The notes beneath the pieces are model-generated. The model was not told the DNA's origin, searched no databases, and saw only the letters and a list, made by a program, of their open reading frames with translations. This document shows positions 1 through 10,328 of a stretch of 64,000 nt of DNA, piece by piece (positions within the stretch are counted from its first letter, which is position 1; each line of letters opens with the position of its first letter). Both the position numbers and the translations under genes were made by a program. Origin of the DNA: Aristolochia californica (lineage: Eukaryota; Streptophyta; Magnoliopsida; Piperales; Aristolochiaceae); the NCBI GenBank assembly GCA_029961685.1, contig JARWKL010000005.1, forward strand, positions 39,283,357-39,347,356. The letters run 5' to 3'.

Positions 1-420
1 AAATAAATTATTCTTAAAAATTTAATTATAAAATTAATTTTTGACATCTTATTTTTTTAATATTTTGAATATTTAAAGATTATAAAAAAATTGCACTTAG
101 AATTTTTTTTATAATTTAAATAATAATTTAATTTTTGAAACATAAAGAATTTGAAGTTTAAATTAGAGTAAGCCGAAGTTACCTCAGATCACAAATTTTT
201 TAGTTAATATTTGGATTAGAAAAAGGAAAAGAACATGGACTACCTATCTTTGGATCATTTAAAATTTAGTTTCTTATTTTATATTATTTATTATTCTTTT
301 CAGTAATACTATGTCCATTTGAATTTTTTAGAATTTAAAAACCCAATAACACAGAATGGTCGAGTTCGGAGCAGCAAATAAGACCTTGAATAAGTTGATT
401 ATTATTACAAAATTCAAATA
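1..420. other. AT-rich intergenic DNA
   Basis: No gene, RNA or recognisable mobile element is visible. The sequence is AT-rich with short homopolymer runs. It lies beyond the end of the sHSP duplication, whose similarity to the 17-kb copy stops at about position 420. Confidence 0.6.
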
Positions 421-572
421 GATTATTTCACAAACATTCCGGCCTACACTGACACTCAGATTATTTCACAAACATTCCGGCCGACACTGACACTCAGATT
501 ATTTCACAAACATTCCGGCCGACACTGACACTCAGATTATTTCACAAACATTCCGGCCGAGACTGACACTGA
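421..572. repeat. 38-bp minisatellite, four copies, 3' of sHSP gene 1
   Basis: Four near-identical 38-bp units start at about 421, 459, 497 and 535, each opening with GATTATTTCACAAACATTCC and ending in a CACTGACACTCA-type tail. The array lies in the 3' flank of the minus-strand sHSP gene. The partner gene at 17 kb has the same sequence only once (about 17280-17324), so the array grew after the two copies separated. Confidence 0.9.
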
Positions 573-711
573 CACTGGACGATCTGTTAACAAGAAGAAG
601 ACAAAGACTTATTACAATCTTTTATCCACCAAGGATCCACGGTGAACACACTCCGGAAAGAGAAGACACTCATCGAGCCGGGAAGGTTCTGAAGAGGAAG
701 GACTCCTCATT

Positions 712-1188
712 TTATCCTGAGATGTCAATGGCTTTGACTTCAGGCTTCTTAACTTCCTCTTTGGGGATGGTAACCGTAAGCACACCGTTCTCCATGGTCG
801 CCTTCACTTGATCCATCTTCGCATTCCCCGGCAGTCGGAACCGCCTCAGAAACTTGCCGCTGCTCCTCTCCACGCGGTGCCACTTGTCGTTCTTCTCTTC
901 CGTCTCTTTGCTCCTCTCTCCCGAGATTTGGAGGACTCGACCTTCCTCCACCTCTACTTTCACTTCTTCCTTCTTAAGCCCCGGCAGATCGGCTTTGAAG
1001 ACGTGAGCCTCCGGGGTCTCCTTCCAGTCGATTCTTGTGTTAACAAGTTGAGTGGTCTCGTCGGAGAGACTTGAGCCGGAGGAGGCGAGCGTTTTGAGAG
1101 GAAAGCCCTGGAATGGATCCCATACGTCGAGAGAGAAGGGATCAAACACGTTGGTCCTCTGACCTAAGATGCTTGGAATAAGCGACAT
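712..1188 (-). CDS. class I small heat-shock protein, copy 1
   Basis: ATP-independent cytosolic chaperone of the plant class I sHSP family, which forms oligomers and holds unfolding proteins. The protein is 158 residues, usual for the class, with no intron. The start is the ATG giving MSLIPS; the open frame upstream begins only with TTG. The N-terminal arm is residues 1-49 and has WDPF. The alpha-crystallin domain runs from about 50 to 148, with consensus II around PGLKKEEV and consensus I at GVLTVTIPK. The C-terminal I-D-I at 154-156 fits the oligomerisation motif. Residue 121 is Gly where both other copies in the window have Glu (RLPENAK). It differs from copy 2 at 11 of 158 residues, none between 50 and 120. 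Heat-shock elements and a TATA box lie upstream. Confidence 0.96.
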   Translation of the reverse strand: MSLIPSILGQRTNVFDPFSLDVWDPFQGFPLKTLASSGSSLSDETTQLVNTRIDWKETPEAHVFKADLPGLKKEEVKVEVEEGRVLQISGERSKETEEKNDKWHRVERSSGKFLRRFRLPGNAKMDQVKATMENGVLTVTIPKEEVKKPEVKAIDISG

Positions 1189-1324
1189 GTTGAGAACTGT
1201 TTTCGGAAACAAAGAAGAAAGGGATCGAAACAAAGAGCTCGCAAGTGTTTGCAGATAGCTTGATCGCTAGCTTAATTCGAAACTTCGGACTTGATCGATG
1301 ATCAACAAAGAGGCGGGGATAAGA

Positions 1325-1331
1325 ATTTATA
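1325..1331 (-). promoter_or_regulatory. TATA box of sHSP gene 1
   Basis: TATAAAT on the minus strand, 137 bp upstream of the ATG. It aligns with the TATA box of copy 2 at 16521-16527. Confidence 0.8.
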
Positions 1332-1364
1332 AGGAGTGGAGATTCTGGGGAGAGTACGCCGATT

Positions 1365-1377
1365 TTCGAGATGTTTC
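1365..1377 (-). promoter_or_regulatory. proximal heat-shock element of sHSP gene 1
   Basis: Three alternating 5-bp units on the minus strand, GAA-nn-ATC-nn-GAA, about 34 bp upstream of the TATA box. The middle unit has one mismatch to TTC. The matching site of copy 2 is 16475-16487. Heat-shock factor binding is inferred from the motif. Confidence 0.75.
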
Positions 1378-1428
1378 CTGACTTTCACTTTTTTGTTTGC
1401 ACAACTGCGTTACTGCTAATAATGTTCA

Positions 1429-1441
1429 GACGTTTCGAGAA
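1429..1441 (-). promoter_or_regulatory. distal heat-shock element of sHSP gene 1
   Basis: Read on the minus strand: TTC-TC-GAA-AC-GTC, two perfect units and one with a mismatch. Copy 2 keeps the same site at 16411-16423. Confidence 0.7.
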
Positions 1442-1597
1442 AGTCTCCCCGGCTCTACGGGCTTCTAGTATCAACCTTACTTTTACTTTTACACTTGTCT
1501 GAGCCTCCGACTAGCTGGGCGAAGCAGATTTTTTTTTTTTTTCTGTTCGGATTATTGCAATATCTGAGCACTGGATGTTTCATAATTACCTTGCTGC

Positions 1598-1778
1598 TGC
1601 AAGATTTCAAATCTCGTATTCACCATGAATTATAACTATGTTTACTTTGGAATTTATACATAAAATTTACAACTGTTATAGGGTTTTTTTCTCTTCTCGG
1701 CTAACTGGTCTTGAGCCTCTGATTTTGGTAATGGAAGCCTGGCCTTCAGACTTCTATTACGGTAATATATCGTCTCCC
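1598..1778 (-). repeat. 3' LTR of element A
   Basis: Aligns over nearly its full length with the LTR at 3884-4067. It begins TGCAAGATTT on the plus strand. Its other end has decayed next to a C run and an (AC)n tract, so that edge is approximate. Confidence 0.8.
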
Positions 1779-2499
1779 CCCCCAACACACACACACACAC
1801 ACACACACCCCGCAAGTTAAGCATTGGAACATACGTGAAGCTTAGAGTGAAAAAATCAAAGAGAGGGCATGAAATACTTTTGGTAAAAATGTCAATAATC
1901 GGCAGGTGAGATGGCACATACTGCATGTGAACTTTGTCAGCAACAACAAGTTTTCAAAGGAAATGGTAATTCAATTCAACATATTTAGCTCACTTGTGAG
2001 ATACTGAAATGGAGCTTAGGAAAATTGCATTTTTGTTGTCATTTAAGAGAATAGGTCATTGTGGAATAAGAATATGTATATCGCAAAGGAGATTTAGTGT
2101 GCACTAGAGCACTATATTCTGATTCACATAATAAGGAAATCATAAATGGGATTTAACAGGTGAAGGACCCCATATGTCATAATGAATAAGATCTAACACA
2201 TGAGACGACCTATGTTCATGACGTGGATAAGGTATACAATAATTTTTCGCAAGTTGACATGGCTACATAACGATAGAGAGGGCAATAAAGATGTAAGATA
2301 AAGATGTCCTTGTTTATGTAAAAAAAAAATAATAAAATGATTTACATGTCCAAGGTGAACATGTCATAAATCATAGGAAGAATGTAAAGATTTCTTCTTA
2401 AGGACAAAAATAAGGTAAGGTATTACTGATGGAGAGAATTTTTTGGTGAGATGAGGAATAGCTAAAACATCTAACAACTAGATATTTGGAGTAGGAGAG

Positions 2500-3212
2500 A
2501 GAATATCATTGTGTGAGATAGGTAAGAAGGCACTATTCCCCACAATTACAAACTCCTTACCCGTGTACGGAGTGGACTGATCTAGGATGGATAGGTTGTT
2601 GGACATATGTGAAGAAGCCCCAATGTCCAAGAACCAGTCAGAGGGCGCAAATCCATTGAGAGAGCATGATACAATAAAATCCTCAACAAGATAGGCACGA
2701 GACTCACTACGAGCATAACACTAGTTGTAGCGATCAACATAGTGACTGTCAAAATGACATATCTGGTAGCGATGGCTGCGCCCTTGACCAAAATGAGTTC
2801 GCCCTCGATTGACATAATGGCGGCCAAAACCATTGGTTTGGCCATGGTTGCGACCAGAGCCACGGCGGGTCGACCAGTCTAAACCACGAGATGTCGCAGT
2901 GAAAGAAACAACTAGAGAAAAAGAGCTCTCAAGAGATTTCTTGAAGAGCTCAAAGCTCTTGGCTTGAGAGACGAGGTCGGAGAAAAGGAGGAGATGCGTG
3001 AAGACCATTTGTGTGATGGAGAAAGTGGAGAATTCGGCACCGAGTCCATGGAGAAACCAGTGGAGTTTATTAGTGTTGTCAATAGGTTTGTCGATCACGT
3101 GAAGCTGATCGCAGAGACCATTGAAAACACGGGTATAAATGACAACAAATTGATTGCCACACTTCCGCTGCTGGAGGTCGTCTGGAGATGGATTTCTCGA
3201 GCCTTCGGCCAA
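2500..3212 (-). pseudogene. copia gag and protease remnant (element A)
   Basis: The minus-strand translation matches the C-terminal part of copia gag: a helical stretch with WFLHGLGAEFSTFS, an Arg/Gly-rich linker and a zinc knuckle. The knuckle is broken: it reads YQIC...HYVDRY, with the first and last Cys changed to Tyr. In a shifted frame the protease follows, with FLDIGAS for the usual FLDTGAS. No intact reading frame joins the two. Confidence 0.85.
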
Positions 3213-3883
3213 TGACTAAAGGTATTTTTCAATACGAACCAGACCTTGCATGTAGTGGAGTGTTTTAAGGGTTTGAGCATCAGCTGGTGGATTTCTGTTT
3301 TATCTTCGAGGACGATATAGATAAATCGGTCTACGAGATAGCACTCGTGAAATCATTCAATGATTCATAGAGATTGATAGCATGATCTCTATAACTTCCC
3401 CTTTGGAGGTGTTGAGACTTTTGAAACTGTCAGGCTCCCAGTTGGCTAGCAAGAAAGAAATTGTAGGCAGCAGAAAAGGGATGTCTCAGGAAGATTACTC
3501 TGAAGAGAGATAAGTAGAAGCTGACGATGGAATCGCTGAGAAAATCCACAACTCTTAAGATGTCCAAATCAGATCGAAGGTCCTAGTCAGCCTACCTGAT
3601 TTGCGAAAGTCGAGAAGGGGAGGAGAGGGGTGCACTTCATTTTCCTCACAAGGATATCTTCCGCTGGGCTGCAATCGTCCAGTTGAATTGATAGGCAACA
3701 AGAACTGACCCTGGGTATGTTAACCCTGGAAAACGTTCTCAACTGCTTGATGAGGATCTCCTCTTACAGCTACATTTATGGGCTGGACTACGTGACTACA
3801 ATGGCGGAAGAGGGGTTCCCTATCGGGAAAAAAGGGAGAGGAATTGAATCGGAACACAGGATCGACGAGGACTCCTGATATCA

Positions 3884-4067
3884 TGTAAGATTTGATTTAA
3901 AATCTTGTATTCACCACGAATTATAAGAGAGTTTACATTGGAATTTATATATAAATGTAAAAGTGTTATTGGGGTTTTTCTCCTCTTGGCTAACTGATCT
4001 TCGGCCTCTGATTCTGGTAATGGAAGTCTGGTATTTAGGCTTTTGTTACAATGACATATCATTCACA
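3884..4067 (-). repeat. 5' LTR of element A
   Basis: A 184-bp LTR, TG...CA on the plus strand, with the primer-binding site immediately inside it. It is followed by the GCTGC duplication at 4068-4072. Confidence 0.85.
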
Positions 4068-4072
4068 GCTGC

Positions 4073-4376
4073 TTCAATAGTGAATAGGTGAGATTCCATA
4101 TTTTTTGTCTTCTCTAAATCATATCTTGAAGCCTGAAATACGATATCAACAAAACATCTCCTTTTCTTTCTCGAATGGAAGAATAGCAGCAAGAGAGGTT
4201 GTTTGTTTCATATCGGTTTTATTTGTGATTGAAATTCTAAATTCAAGAAAGGAAACCTAAGGAGTTTTCAAAAACTTCTCTTGATTCTTTTGCTGATTTG
4301 CTGTTTTGTGAAACGAAACTTTGGAAGGTTTTTTAGCTACATTAAACTAGCTGTTTGAGAATTTTGTTGTTCGGTT
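4073..4376. other. intergenic spacer
   Basis: About 300 bp between two copia insertions. No gene or repeat is recognised. Confidence 0.5.
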
Positions 4377-4764
4377 TTTTAGGAATTAGACGTCCTAATT
4401 CAAAACTAACGAGAGCAATAATAATAATCACGGAAGAATAAAAAAGAAAAACACGAAAATACAACAAGATTTATAGTGGTATGCCTCAAAGGAGAGACTG
4501 CGTCCCGTCTTTCGCCACTCCAATAATCCTCTATGAAGATGAAACAATTTACAAAGAGAAATTACACACTTACAGGTGTTTTTTCTCTAACCTCTCTCGG
4601 GTTGCAACTCAAAGTCTCTTTGATGATGATTAAACCCTAATAGCAGTGCCCCCCAATTATAAAAAGAAAACTAAGGCAACCATAATACAAGAGTGAAATC
4701 CCCAAACTGCCCATCATGAAACAATAGTCAGTGTAAGACGTTGATTAGGCTCCACAACTTAACA
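4377..4764 (-). repeat. 3' LTR of element B
   Basis: A 388-bp LTR ending CTTAACA on the plus strand, similar to 29288-29793 but without a GC-rich stretch of about 100 bp near the end. A polypurine tract (CCAAGTGGGAG-type, minus strand) abuts it from 4765. Confidence 0.82.
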
Positions 4765-4815
4765 AGCTCCCACTTGGAGACTAATCCATCATCAACATCT
4801 CCTTTGTAGCGGAAA

Positions 4816-5317
4816 TGTTGGAAGATGGGCTCAAGCCCACACGACCAAGGAAGACCCACATATCTAAGAGTGTTGGAAGATGGGCCCAAACCCATAAGAA
4901 GTCGGACCCTCCAGATTACCACGAGCTGGCATCCTTATAACATAAGTTGGAAGATCAAGTGAGACTCACAAATATAACCACACGCTGGTTGGAAGATCAA
5001 GACGGACTCACAAAGGTAACCACGAGCTAGTTAGAAGATCAAGTGGGACCCACAAAGATAGCCATGGGCTAGCATATTTATCTTATGGTCACGTCCTCAT
5101 AGAAGAGTTCTAGTTTGAGTTATGTTTTTTTTCTATTTATATTGAGTTACTTAATTATGCTAGGACTTATCTTTAAGTGTTAGAGTTTGGGTGTAATTGG
5201 GACAAGGGTAGTTTAATTGTAATTGGACTCTACTATCTTCATGTATTATAAATAGAGGTTCATGTACTCTGATTATAATAAGTCAATGAATTATTTCTCT
5301 TTTCCATAAATTCAATA
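4816..5317. mobile_element. solo LTR with GGAAA target duplication inside element B
   Basis: A 502-bp LTR starting TGTTGGAAGATGGGC, of the same family as the LTRs at 21334-21712 and 29824-30241. GGAAA flanks it at 4811-4815 and 5318-5322. Its right end reads CAATA, so the terminal CA has become TA. It holds five related subunits beginning GTTGGAAGAT, three of which form a 42-bp tandem array (4949-5073). Taking it out rejoins the 3' leader of element B without a gap. Confidence 0.87.
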
Positions 5318-5399
5318 GGAAACAACTTCTCAATCCTCAAAGAGAAGTCCAACTCAGTTTCTCAATCGTAATGGTCTTTGTCAATATATCAGCCGGATT

Positions 5400-5819
5400 C
5401 TGACTCCCTTGAATCTACTCAAGGAAGTGATAACACACCTATATGTACTTTTCTCTAGCATGATAAATAAGGTTCTTTGCTAAATAAATAACACTTTGAC
5501 TGGCACAATACAACACATTCTTCCCATGCTTGAGACCTAATTCTTCCAGGAAAGACTGCCACCATACCATCTATTTGCTGGCTTCGGTCACGATGACATA
5601 TTTTGCCTCAGTGGTGGAAAGAACAATTATCTTCTGCAACTTAGAGACCCAACTAATTGTTGTACCACCCAATGTGAATACATATCCAGTGGTACTTTTC
5701 CTACCATCAATGTCTCCAGCCATGTTAGCATCTATATAACCTTGTAATCCCAAGTCTGACTTTCTGAAACATAGGGCTGAGTCTGCAGTGCCTCTCAAAT
5801 ACTTGAGAATCCACTTCAC
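5400..5819 (-). pseudogene. copia RNase H remnant (element B)
   Basis: Minus-strand copia RNase H. It keeps RKSTTGY and STTEAKY with the catalytic Glu, then VLYCASQS, where the last catalytic Asp of the usual YCDxxS pattern appears as Ala. Stop codons occur after the first 82 residues. Confidence 0.85.
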
Positions 5820-5868
5820 TGCTTCCCAATGTTGTTTACCCGGATTACTCTTATACCTACTGCAAGAG

Positions 5869-6526
5869 CTATGTCTGGTCTAGAGCACAACATCGCATAT
5901 ATGAGACGGCCAATAGCAGAAGCATAAGGCACATTAGACATGTAGGCTCGCTCCTACTCTGTAGAAGGTGATTGTTCCTTAGATAGCTAAAGTGACTAGC
6001 CAAAGGTATATTCATTGGTTTTGCATAATTCATGTTGAATATATTCAACACCTTCTTCACATATTCTTCTTGTGACAATTTCAAGACATCAATGTCCCTA
6101 GTAATCCTCATCCCAAGGATTTATTTTGTAGCACCCAAATCCTTCATTGCAAACTTCTTGGACAATTCTCTTTTCAACTTTTCTATTTCCTGTTGCAAGT
6201 ACCTGCTATTAACATATAGCATTAGAATGATGTAGGAGTCATCAAACTTCTTCACGTAACAACAATTATCCGCCTGGCACCTCAAGAAATTATTACTACT
6301 CATAAAGGTGTCAAAATTCTTACACCATTGTCTTGAAGCCTGTTTAAGACCACACAAGCTCTTTTGAATTCTCCTTTCCTGGTGCTTTGAAACCCTGTGG
6401 TTGGATCATGTAAATTTCTTCCTCTAAATCACCATAAAGAAAAGTTGTCTTTACTTCCAATTGCACTAAGTGCAAGTCTTCATTTGACACTAGTCCAAGC
6501 ATTGTTCTAATAGTAGTCAATTTCAT
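5869..6526 (-). pseudogene. copia reverse transcriptase remnant (element B)
   Basis: Minus-strand fragments in three frames cover the RT domain: EEEIYMIQPQGF, MCGLKQASRQW, the catalytic segment and KKVLNIFNM. The catalytic YVDD reads YVNS, so the active site is lost. Frameshifts occur near 6350 and 6115. Confidence 0.87.
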
Positions 6527-6788
6527 TGCTAGAGAGAAAATCTCATTGTAGTCAATGCCTTATTTTTGTTGAAAGCCTTTTACAAGCAGTCTTGCCTTGT
6601 ACCACTTGTTGCCATCATGTTCATCTTTTATTCAGTAGACCCATTTATTCTGGAAGGCCTTCTTCCCTTTTGGTAACTCAGTCAACTATCATGTCTGATT
6701 GGATAGCAATGAATCTATCTCATCCCTCATGGCCAACTCCCACTTGGTTGATTTATCAACTTGCACAACTTCCTCATAACTCTCTGGT

Positions 6789-7865
6789 TCACCTTTTGAT
6801 ATTTGACCTCTGTGATGGTTTGTTAGTTCTAGTAGATCTCTTGAGTTCAGTCACAAGAATGTTCTGATTTATTTCTAGAGGTATGTTTTCCTGGTTTTCT
6901 TGAGCAATATTCTCCATCTCAATAAATAGAAGATCTCCCAACTGGATCACTTTAGACTTCTTGGCTTCATCACTTGTGCTCTCAGACTCTTTTCTCAACC
7001 TGTCTTTATATAGGGCACCTTCATTGAAGATCATGTCCTTGCTTCTGATAACCTTACGACATTGGTCATCCCAGAAGCAATAACCAAACTCGGTACCACC
7101 ATAGCCAATAAAGAAACATATCATAGATTTAGCGTCAAGTTTTCTTTTAACAGCAGAATCAATATAAATATAAGAAACACAACCAAAAACTTTCAAGAAA
7201 GAAAAGTTTACCTCTTTGTCACTCTAGACATCTGTTGATATTTTGTAATCCAATGGTGTTGAAGGACCTTTGTTGATCAAATAGGTAGCGGTGCTAATAC
7301 CCTTAGACCAAAACATCTTTGGCAATCCTGAATGTAATCTCATACTCATAGCATGCTCGTTCAAGGTCCTATTCATCCTCTCAGCTACACCATTCTATTG
7401 AGTTTTTTCGGTCTTCTTCAACTTGATTCCATTATCAACACAATACCATTTGAAATCACCATCTATGTATTATCTCCAATTATCTAACTACAAGAACTTC
7501 ACCTTTAAATTTGTCTCATTCTCATCCATTTCTCTCCATTTCTTGAATGTATCAAAGACATCAAAGTTTTTTTTCCAGGAAATAAACCCTTACCTTTCTA
7601 CTTGCATCATCAATAAATGTCACATAGTAGTTAGAACCACCAAGGGACGTAACAATTGAAGGTCCCCACACATCTGTGTAAACCAACTCCAATTTTCTAT
7701 TTTTTGATCCTTTCCAGGCTTAGAAAACCTAACCCTGTTCCGCTTGCCAAAAATACAGCCTTCACACAAACTGTTGTTTATAGTTTTCAACCACGGTAGT
7801 TTCCCTTTGGATTGAAGCACTTTCATTCCCTTCTCACTCATGTGACCAAACCTATAATGCCACAA
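6789..7865 (-). pseudogene. copia integrase and pre-integrase remnant (element B)
   Basis: The pre-integrase zinc motif is seen as WHYRFGHMS...CEGCIFGK (7620-7865). The catalytic core lies in broken frames between. The C-terminal part has VFGCVSYIYID and CFFIGYGGTEFGY (6789-7196). No full-length frame remains. Confidence 0.86.
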
Positions 7866-8464
7866 ATCAGAATCAGTAACAGCATCAACAACTACAACCG
7901 TGTCTCTGCAATTGGAACTAGGGTTCCAAATTTAACTCCTCGTGCAACAACCATGGCTCCCTTTTCCATTAAAAGTCACATTATAACCTTCATCATCAAG
8001 CTGCCCTACTGAGATCAGATTTAGCATCAGTTTTGGTACATGTCTCACCTTGTGAATTTTTCACACTGATCCGTTTGATATCCTTAAACTGACATTACCA
8101 ATATCGACAATATCCACAACAACATATTGACAAGATATACCTTCCCATGTTCTCCAACAACATAATTCTTCATGATCTCACGGTGCGGAATGGTGTGAAA
8201 AGAAACTCTTGAATCTAACACCCATGAGTTAATAGGGTTGGCTTTGAATCGAGCCGGCTTGCAAGCAGCTCGTGCTCGGCTCGATTCGGTATACCCGAAT
8301 CTCGAGCCAAGTTCGAGATCCGAGATCAGCGTTGATTCGAAGGAGTGGGGATCGGAGCATAGAGCGGAGCGGGAACAAGAGTGAGGGGGGAAAAATTCTT
8401 CCTCCCCTCGTCATCGTCGAGCCCCTTCGGGCGTTGTTGTGGCTGCCTCCTCGTCGACCACTTT

Positions 8465-8930
8465 TTGCCTTTCAGTCGTCGCTAATCTGTGGCCGCTGCT
8501 CGATTTCTTCCCCCTCATATGCCTGCGCCTTTGTTTCCGTCGTCGCCGCCTCTGTCACCAATGGAATTTTCCCTCACCGTCGTTCCTCGTCTTGCAGAAT
8601 ACCTTAATACACCCTCCCCCCCCCCCCCCCCCCCCCCCCCTTTTAGTCATCGCCGACCTGTGGCCGCCACTCGATTTCTTCCCCCCCCCCCCCCCCCCCC
8701 CCCCTTTTAGTCATCGCCGACCTGTGGCCGCCACTCGATTTCTTCCCCCCCCCCCCTTTTAGTCATCGCCGACCTGTGGCCGCCACTCGATTTCTTCCCC
8801 CTCATCTGCCTGCACCTTTGTTTCCGTCGTCGCCGCTTCCGTTGGCGATGCTTCCATCACCAACGGAATTTTCCCTCACCGTCATTCCTCGTCTCCCAGA
8901 ATACCCCCCCCCCCCCCCCCCCCCCCCCGT
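8465..8930. repeat. minisatellite with long poly-C runs
   Basis: A unit of about 46 bp (TTTTAGTCATCGCCGACCTG onward, ending in TCGATTTCTTCC) occurs at about 8641, 8705 and 8757, with a diverged copy near 8468. Units are separated by C runs of about 25 (8616-8640), 24 (8681-8704) and 12 (8745-8756). A further run of about 25 lies at 8904-8928. A longer outer segment containing CCTTTGTTTCCGTCGTCGCC is also present twice. Confidence 0.85.
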
Positions 8931-9675
8931 GAGGAAGATGATTTCGCATGTGCGACTTTTGCTCGTGCGATTTCGCACGAGCGAGATCATAAAGTGAAAA
9001 AAAATCTTTTTCTTAAACTCACCTTCCTTATGGATCTTGAAGAAATTAAAAATACATTTTAGTAGAAATAAGCTTCTAGGGACTATTAGTGTCTCATGTT
9101 TATAGTAAACATTTTTCTAATTTAAAATTATTATTAAAAAATATTATAATTTTCTAATTAATAGTTTCCTACCAAGATGGGCTAGAAAACCGTATGAAAA
9201 TATTTTGAATAAGTATTTGACAATTGATGATGTAATACTTTTAGCATGAGGCAATTTTCATAGCAATTTTGTGTTTGACATTTTATTTTATTAAAATTTT
9301 ATCGATAAGTATAGTAATATATTAGATTGATTATTAATTTTTATTTATTTCCCTAGAAGGGGCAATAAGTGGTCCATTAAACTTTCCTAAGAAAATTTTG
9401 AATATTTTTTGTAATTTTCTAATAAGTCACTAATAGTAATAGGGTTTTATTTAATTTTTTTTTTGGAAATATTTATCATTGGAAAAAAATTTCTAGTTTT
9501 TCCTAGAATATAAATTTTCAACTAGGGGCACTAAGGAGGTCATAGTAAATTTATGGCCAGATTAAAAAATTACAAAATAAGTTAGACAATATTTGGAGTA
9601 AACAAATTAATAATGGTGCGTTCTAATCCATTATTGAAATTCAATCCTGAACCTCCCCTATCATTCTTTTTTTAA

Positions 9676-10209
9676 AATGTATGCATAATTTTAGTCATAA
9701 TTTATTTGTCATATATTTTATATAGAGTATTAAATGTAGGTTAAGCTCGAACTCAGTTAAAATTATTAGGCTTGAGTTCGATTATAATTTTAGGTTCGAG
9801 GCTAGGTTCGAGGCTAGGGTCGACTGAGCTCGAGTTCAAAATATTTAAATTAAGCTCGGCTTGAACAAAGTTCAGATTCAACTGGATTCAATGCTACCCT
9901 TATGTCCAATTTTAAGTAGAGGTCATTCCCAATTTTATGTAAAATGTACGCATAATTTTATATACAATTTATTTGACATGTATTTTTTTGAAAAGTTTTA
10001 AATGTATGTTGGAGCATGAACTCGAGACTTGTATTTTTTGAAAAGTTTTAAATGAATATTTAAGCTCGAGCTCCACTCGAGCTCGGTTAAAATTATTAGG
10101 CCCGAGCTCGATAACAATTTTAAGCTCGAGCTCGAGTTTGAAATATTTAAATCAAGCTCGGCTCGAACATAGGCAGGTTTGGGCTCGACTCGACTTGATG
10201 CCACCCCTA
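9676..10209. repeat. tandemly duplicated element terminus
   Basis: Two related segments (about 9676-9902 and 9937-10209) share TACGCATAATTTTA-type starts, GTTAAAATTATTAGGC in the middle, AAGCTCGGCTYGAAC near the end, and close with ATGCTACCCTTA or ATGCCACCCCTA. Confidence 0.75.
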
Positions 10210-10328
10210 ACTGAGAAGAGTAAAGCATCTTGTACTTCTTCAGTCAATGCATTTACAACATCGGTTTTCCTCTCATCCATTTTCGGTGCTTTGCAATTTT
10301 TCTTTATGTGACCAGACTTGCCATAATT

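Larger units (their letters stand above)
1593..4072 (-). mobile_element. internally deleted Ty1/copia element A with 5-bp target duplication
   Basis: Two related LTRs in the same orientation (1598 to about 1778 and 3884-4067) flank 2.1 kb of internal DNA. GCTGC lies immediately outside both ends (1593-1597 and 4068-4072) and is a perfect 5-bp target duplication. Next to the right-hand (5') LTR is a degenerate methionine-tRNA primer site (TGATATCAG-type). On the minus strand the inside reads gag, protease, gag-pre-integrase and the start of integrase, then jumps to the last part of RNase H. Reverse transcriptase and most of integrase are missing. A GT microsatellite sits beside the polypurine tract at the 3' LTR. 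Stops and frameshifts are frequent, so it is non-autonomous. Confidence 0.88.
8238..10209. mobile_element. hAT-like non-autonomous insert in element B
   Basis: About 1.97 kb with no counterpart in the related element C, splitting the protease coding region. The right end closes ...GCCACCCCTA; the left starts at or just after TAGGGTTGGC, a plausible imperfect TIR. No 8-bp duplication survives, and about 10 bp of target seem lost. The left part is GC-rich with poly-C runs and a minisatellite. The right part carries two tandem copies of a GAGCTCGAGCTCG-rich terminus. No transposase is seen. The hAT assignment rests on the end sequence and composition only. Confidence 0.62.

Noticed and set aside
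712..1233. 173-residue extended start for sHSP copy 1 (same extension in copy 2 at 16604)
   Set aside because: The extension opens at TTG; the ATG giving MSLIPS matches the conserved class I start and fits the TATA distance.
8439..8997. Proline-rich protein frames
   Set aside because: They come from translated poly-C runs and the minisatellite; no start context or domain.
8225..10217. 8-bp hAT target duplication around the 8.2-10.2 kb insert
   Set aside because: TGAGTTAA on the left and ACTGAGAA on the right do not match, and comparison with element C suggests target bases were lost.
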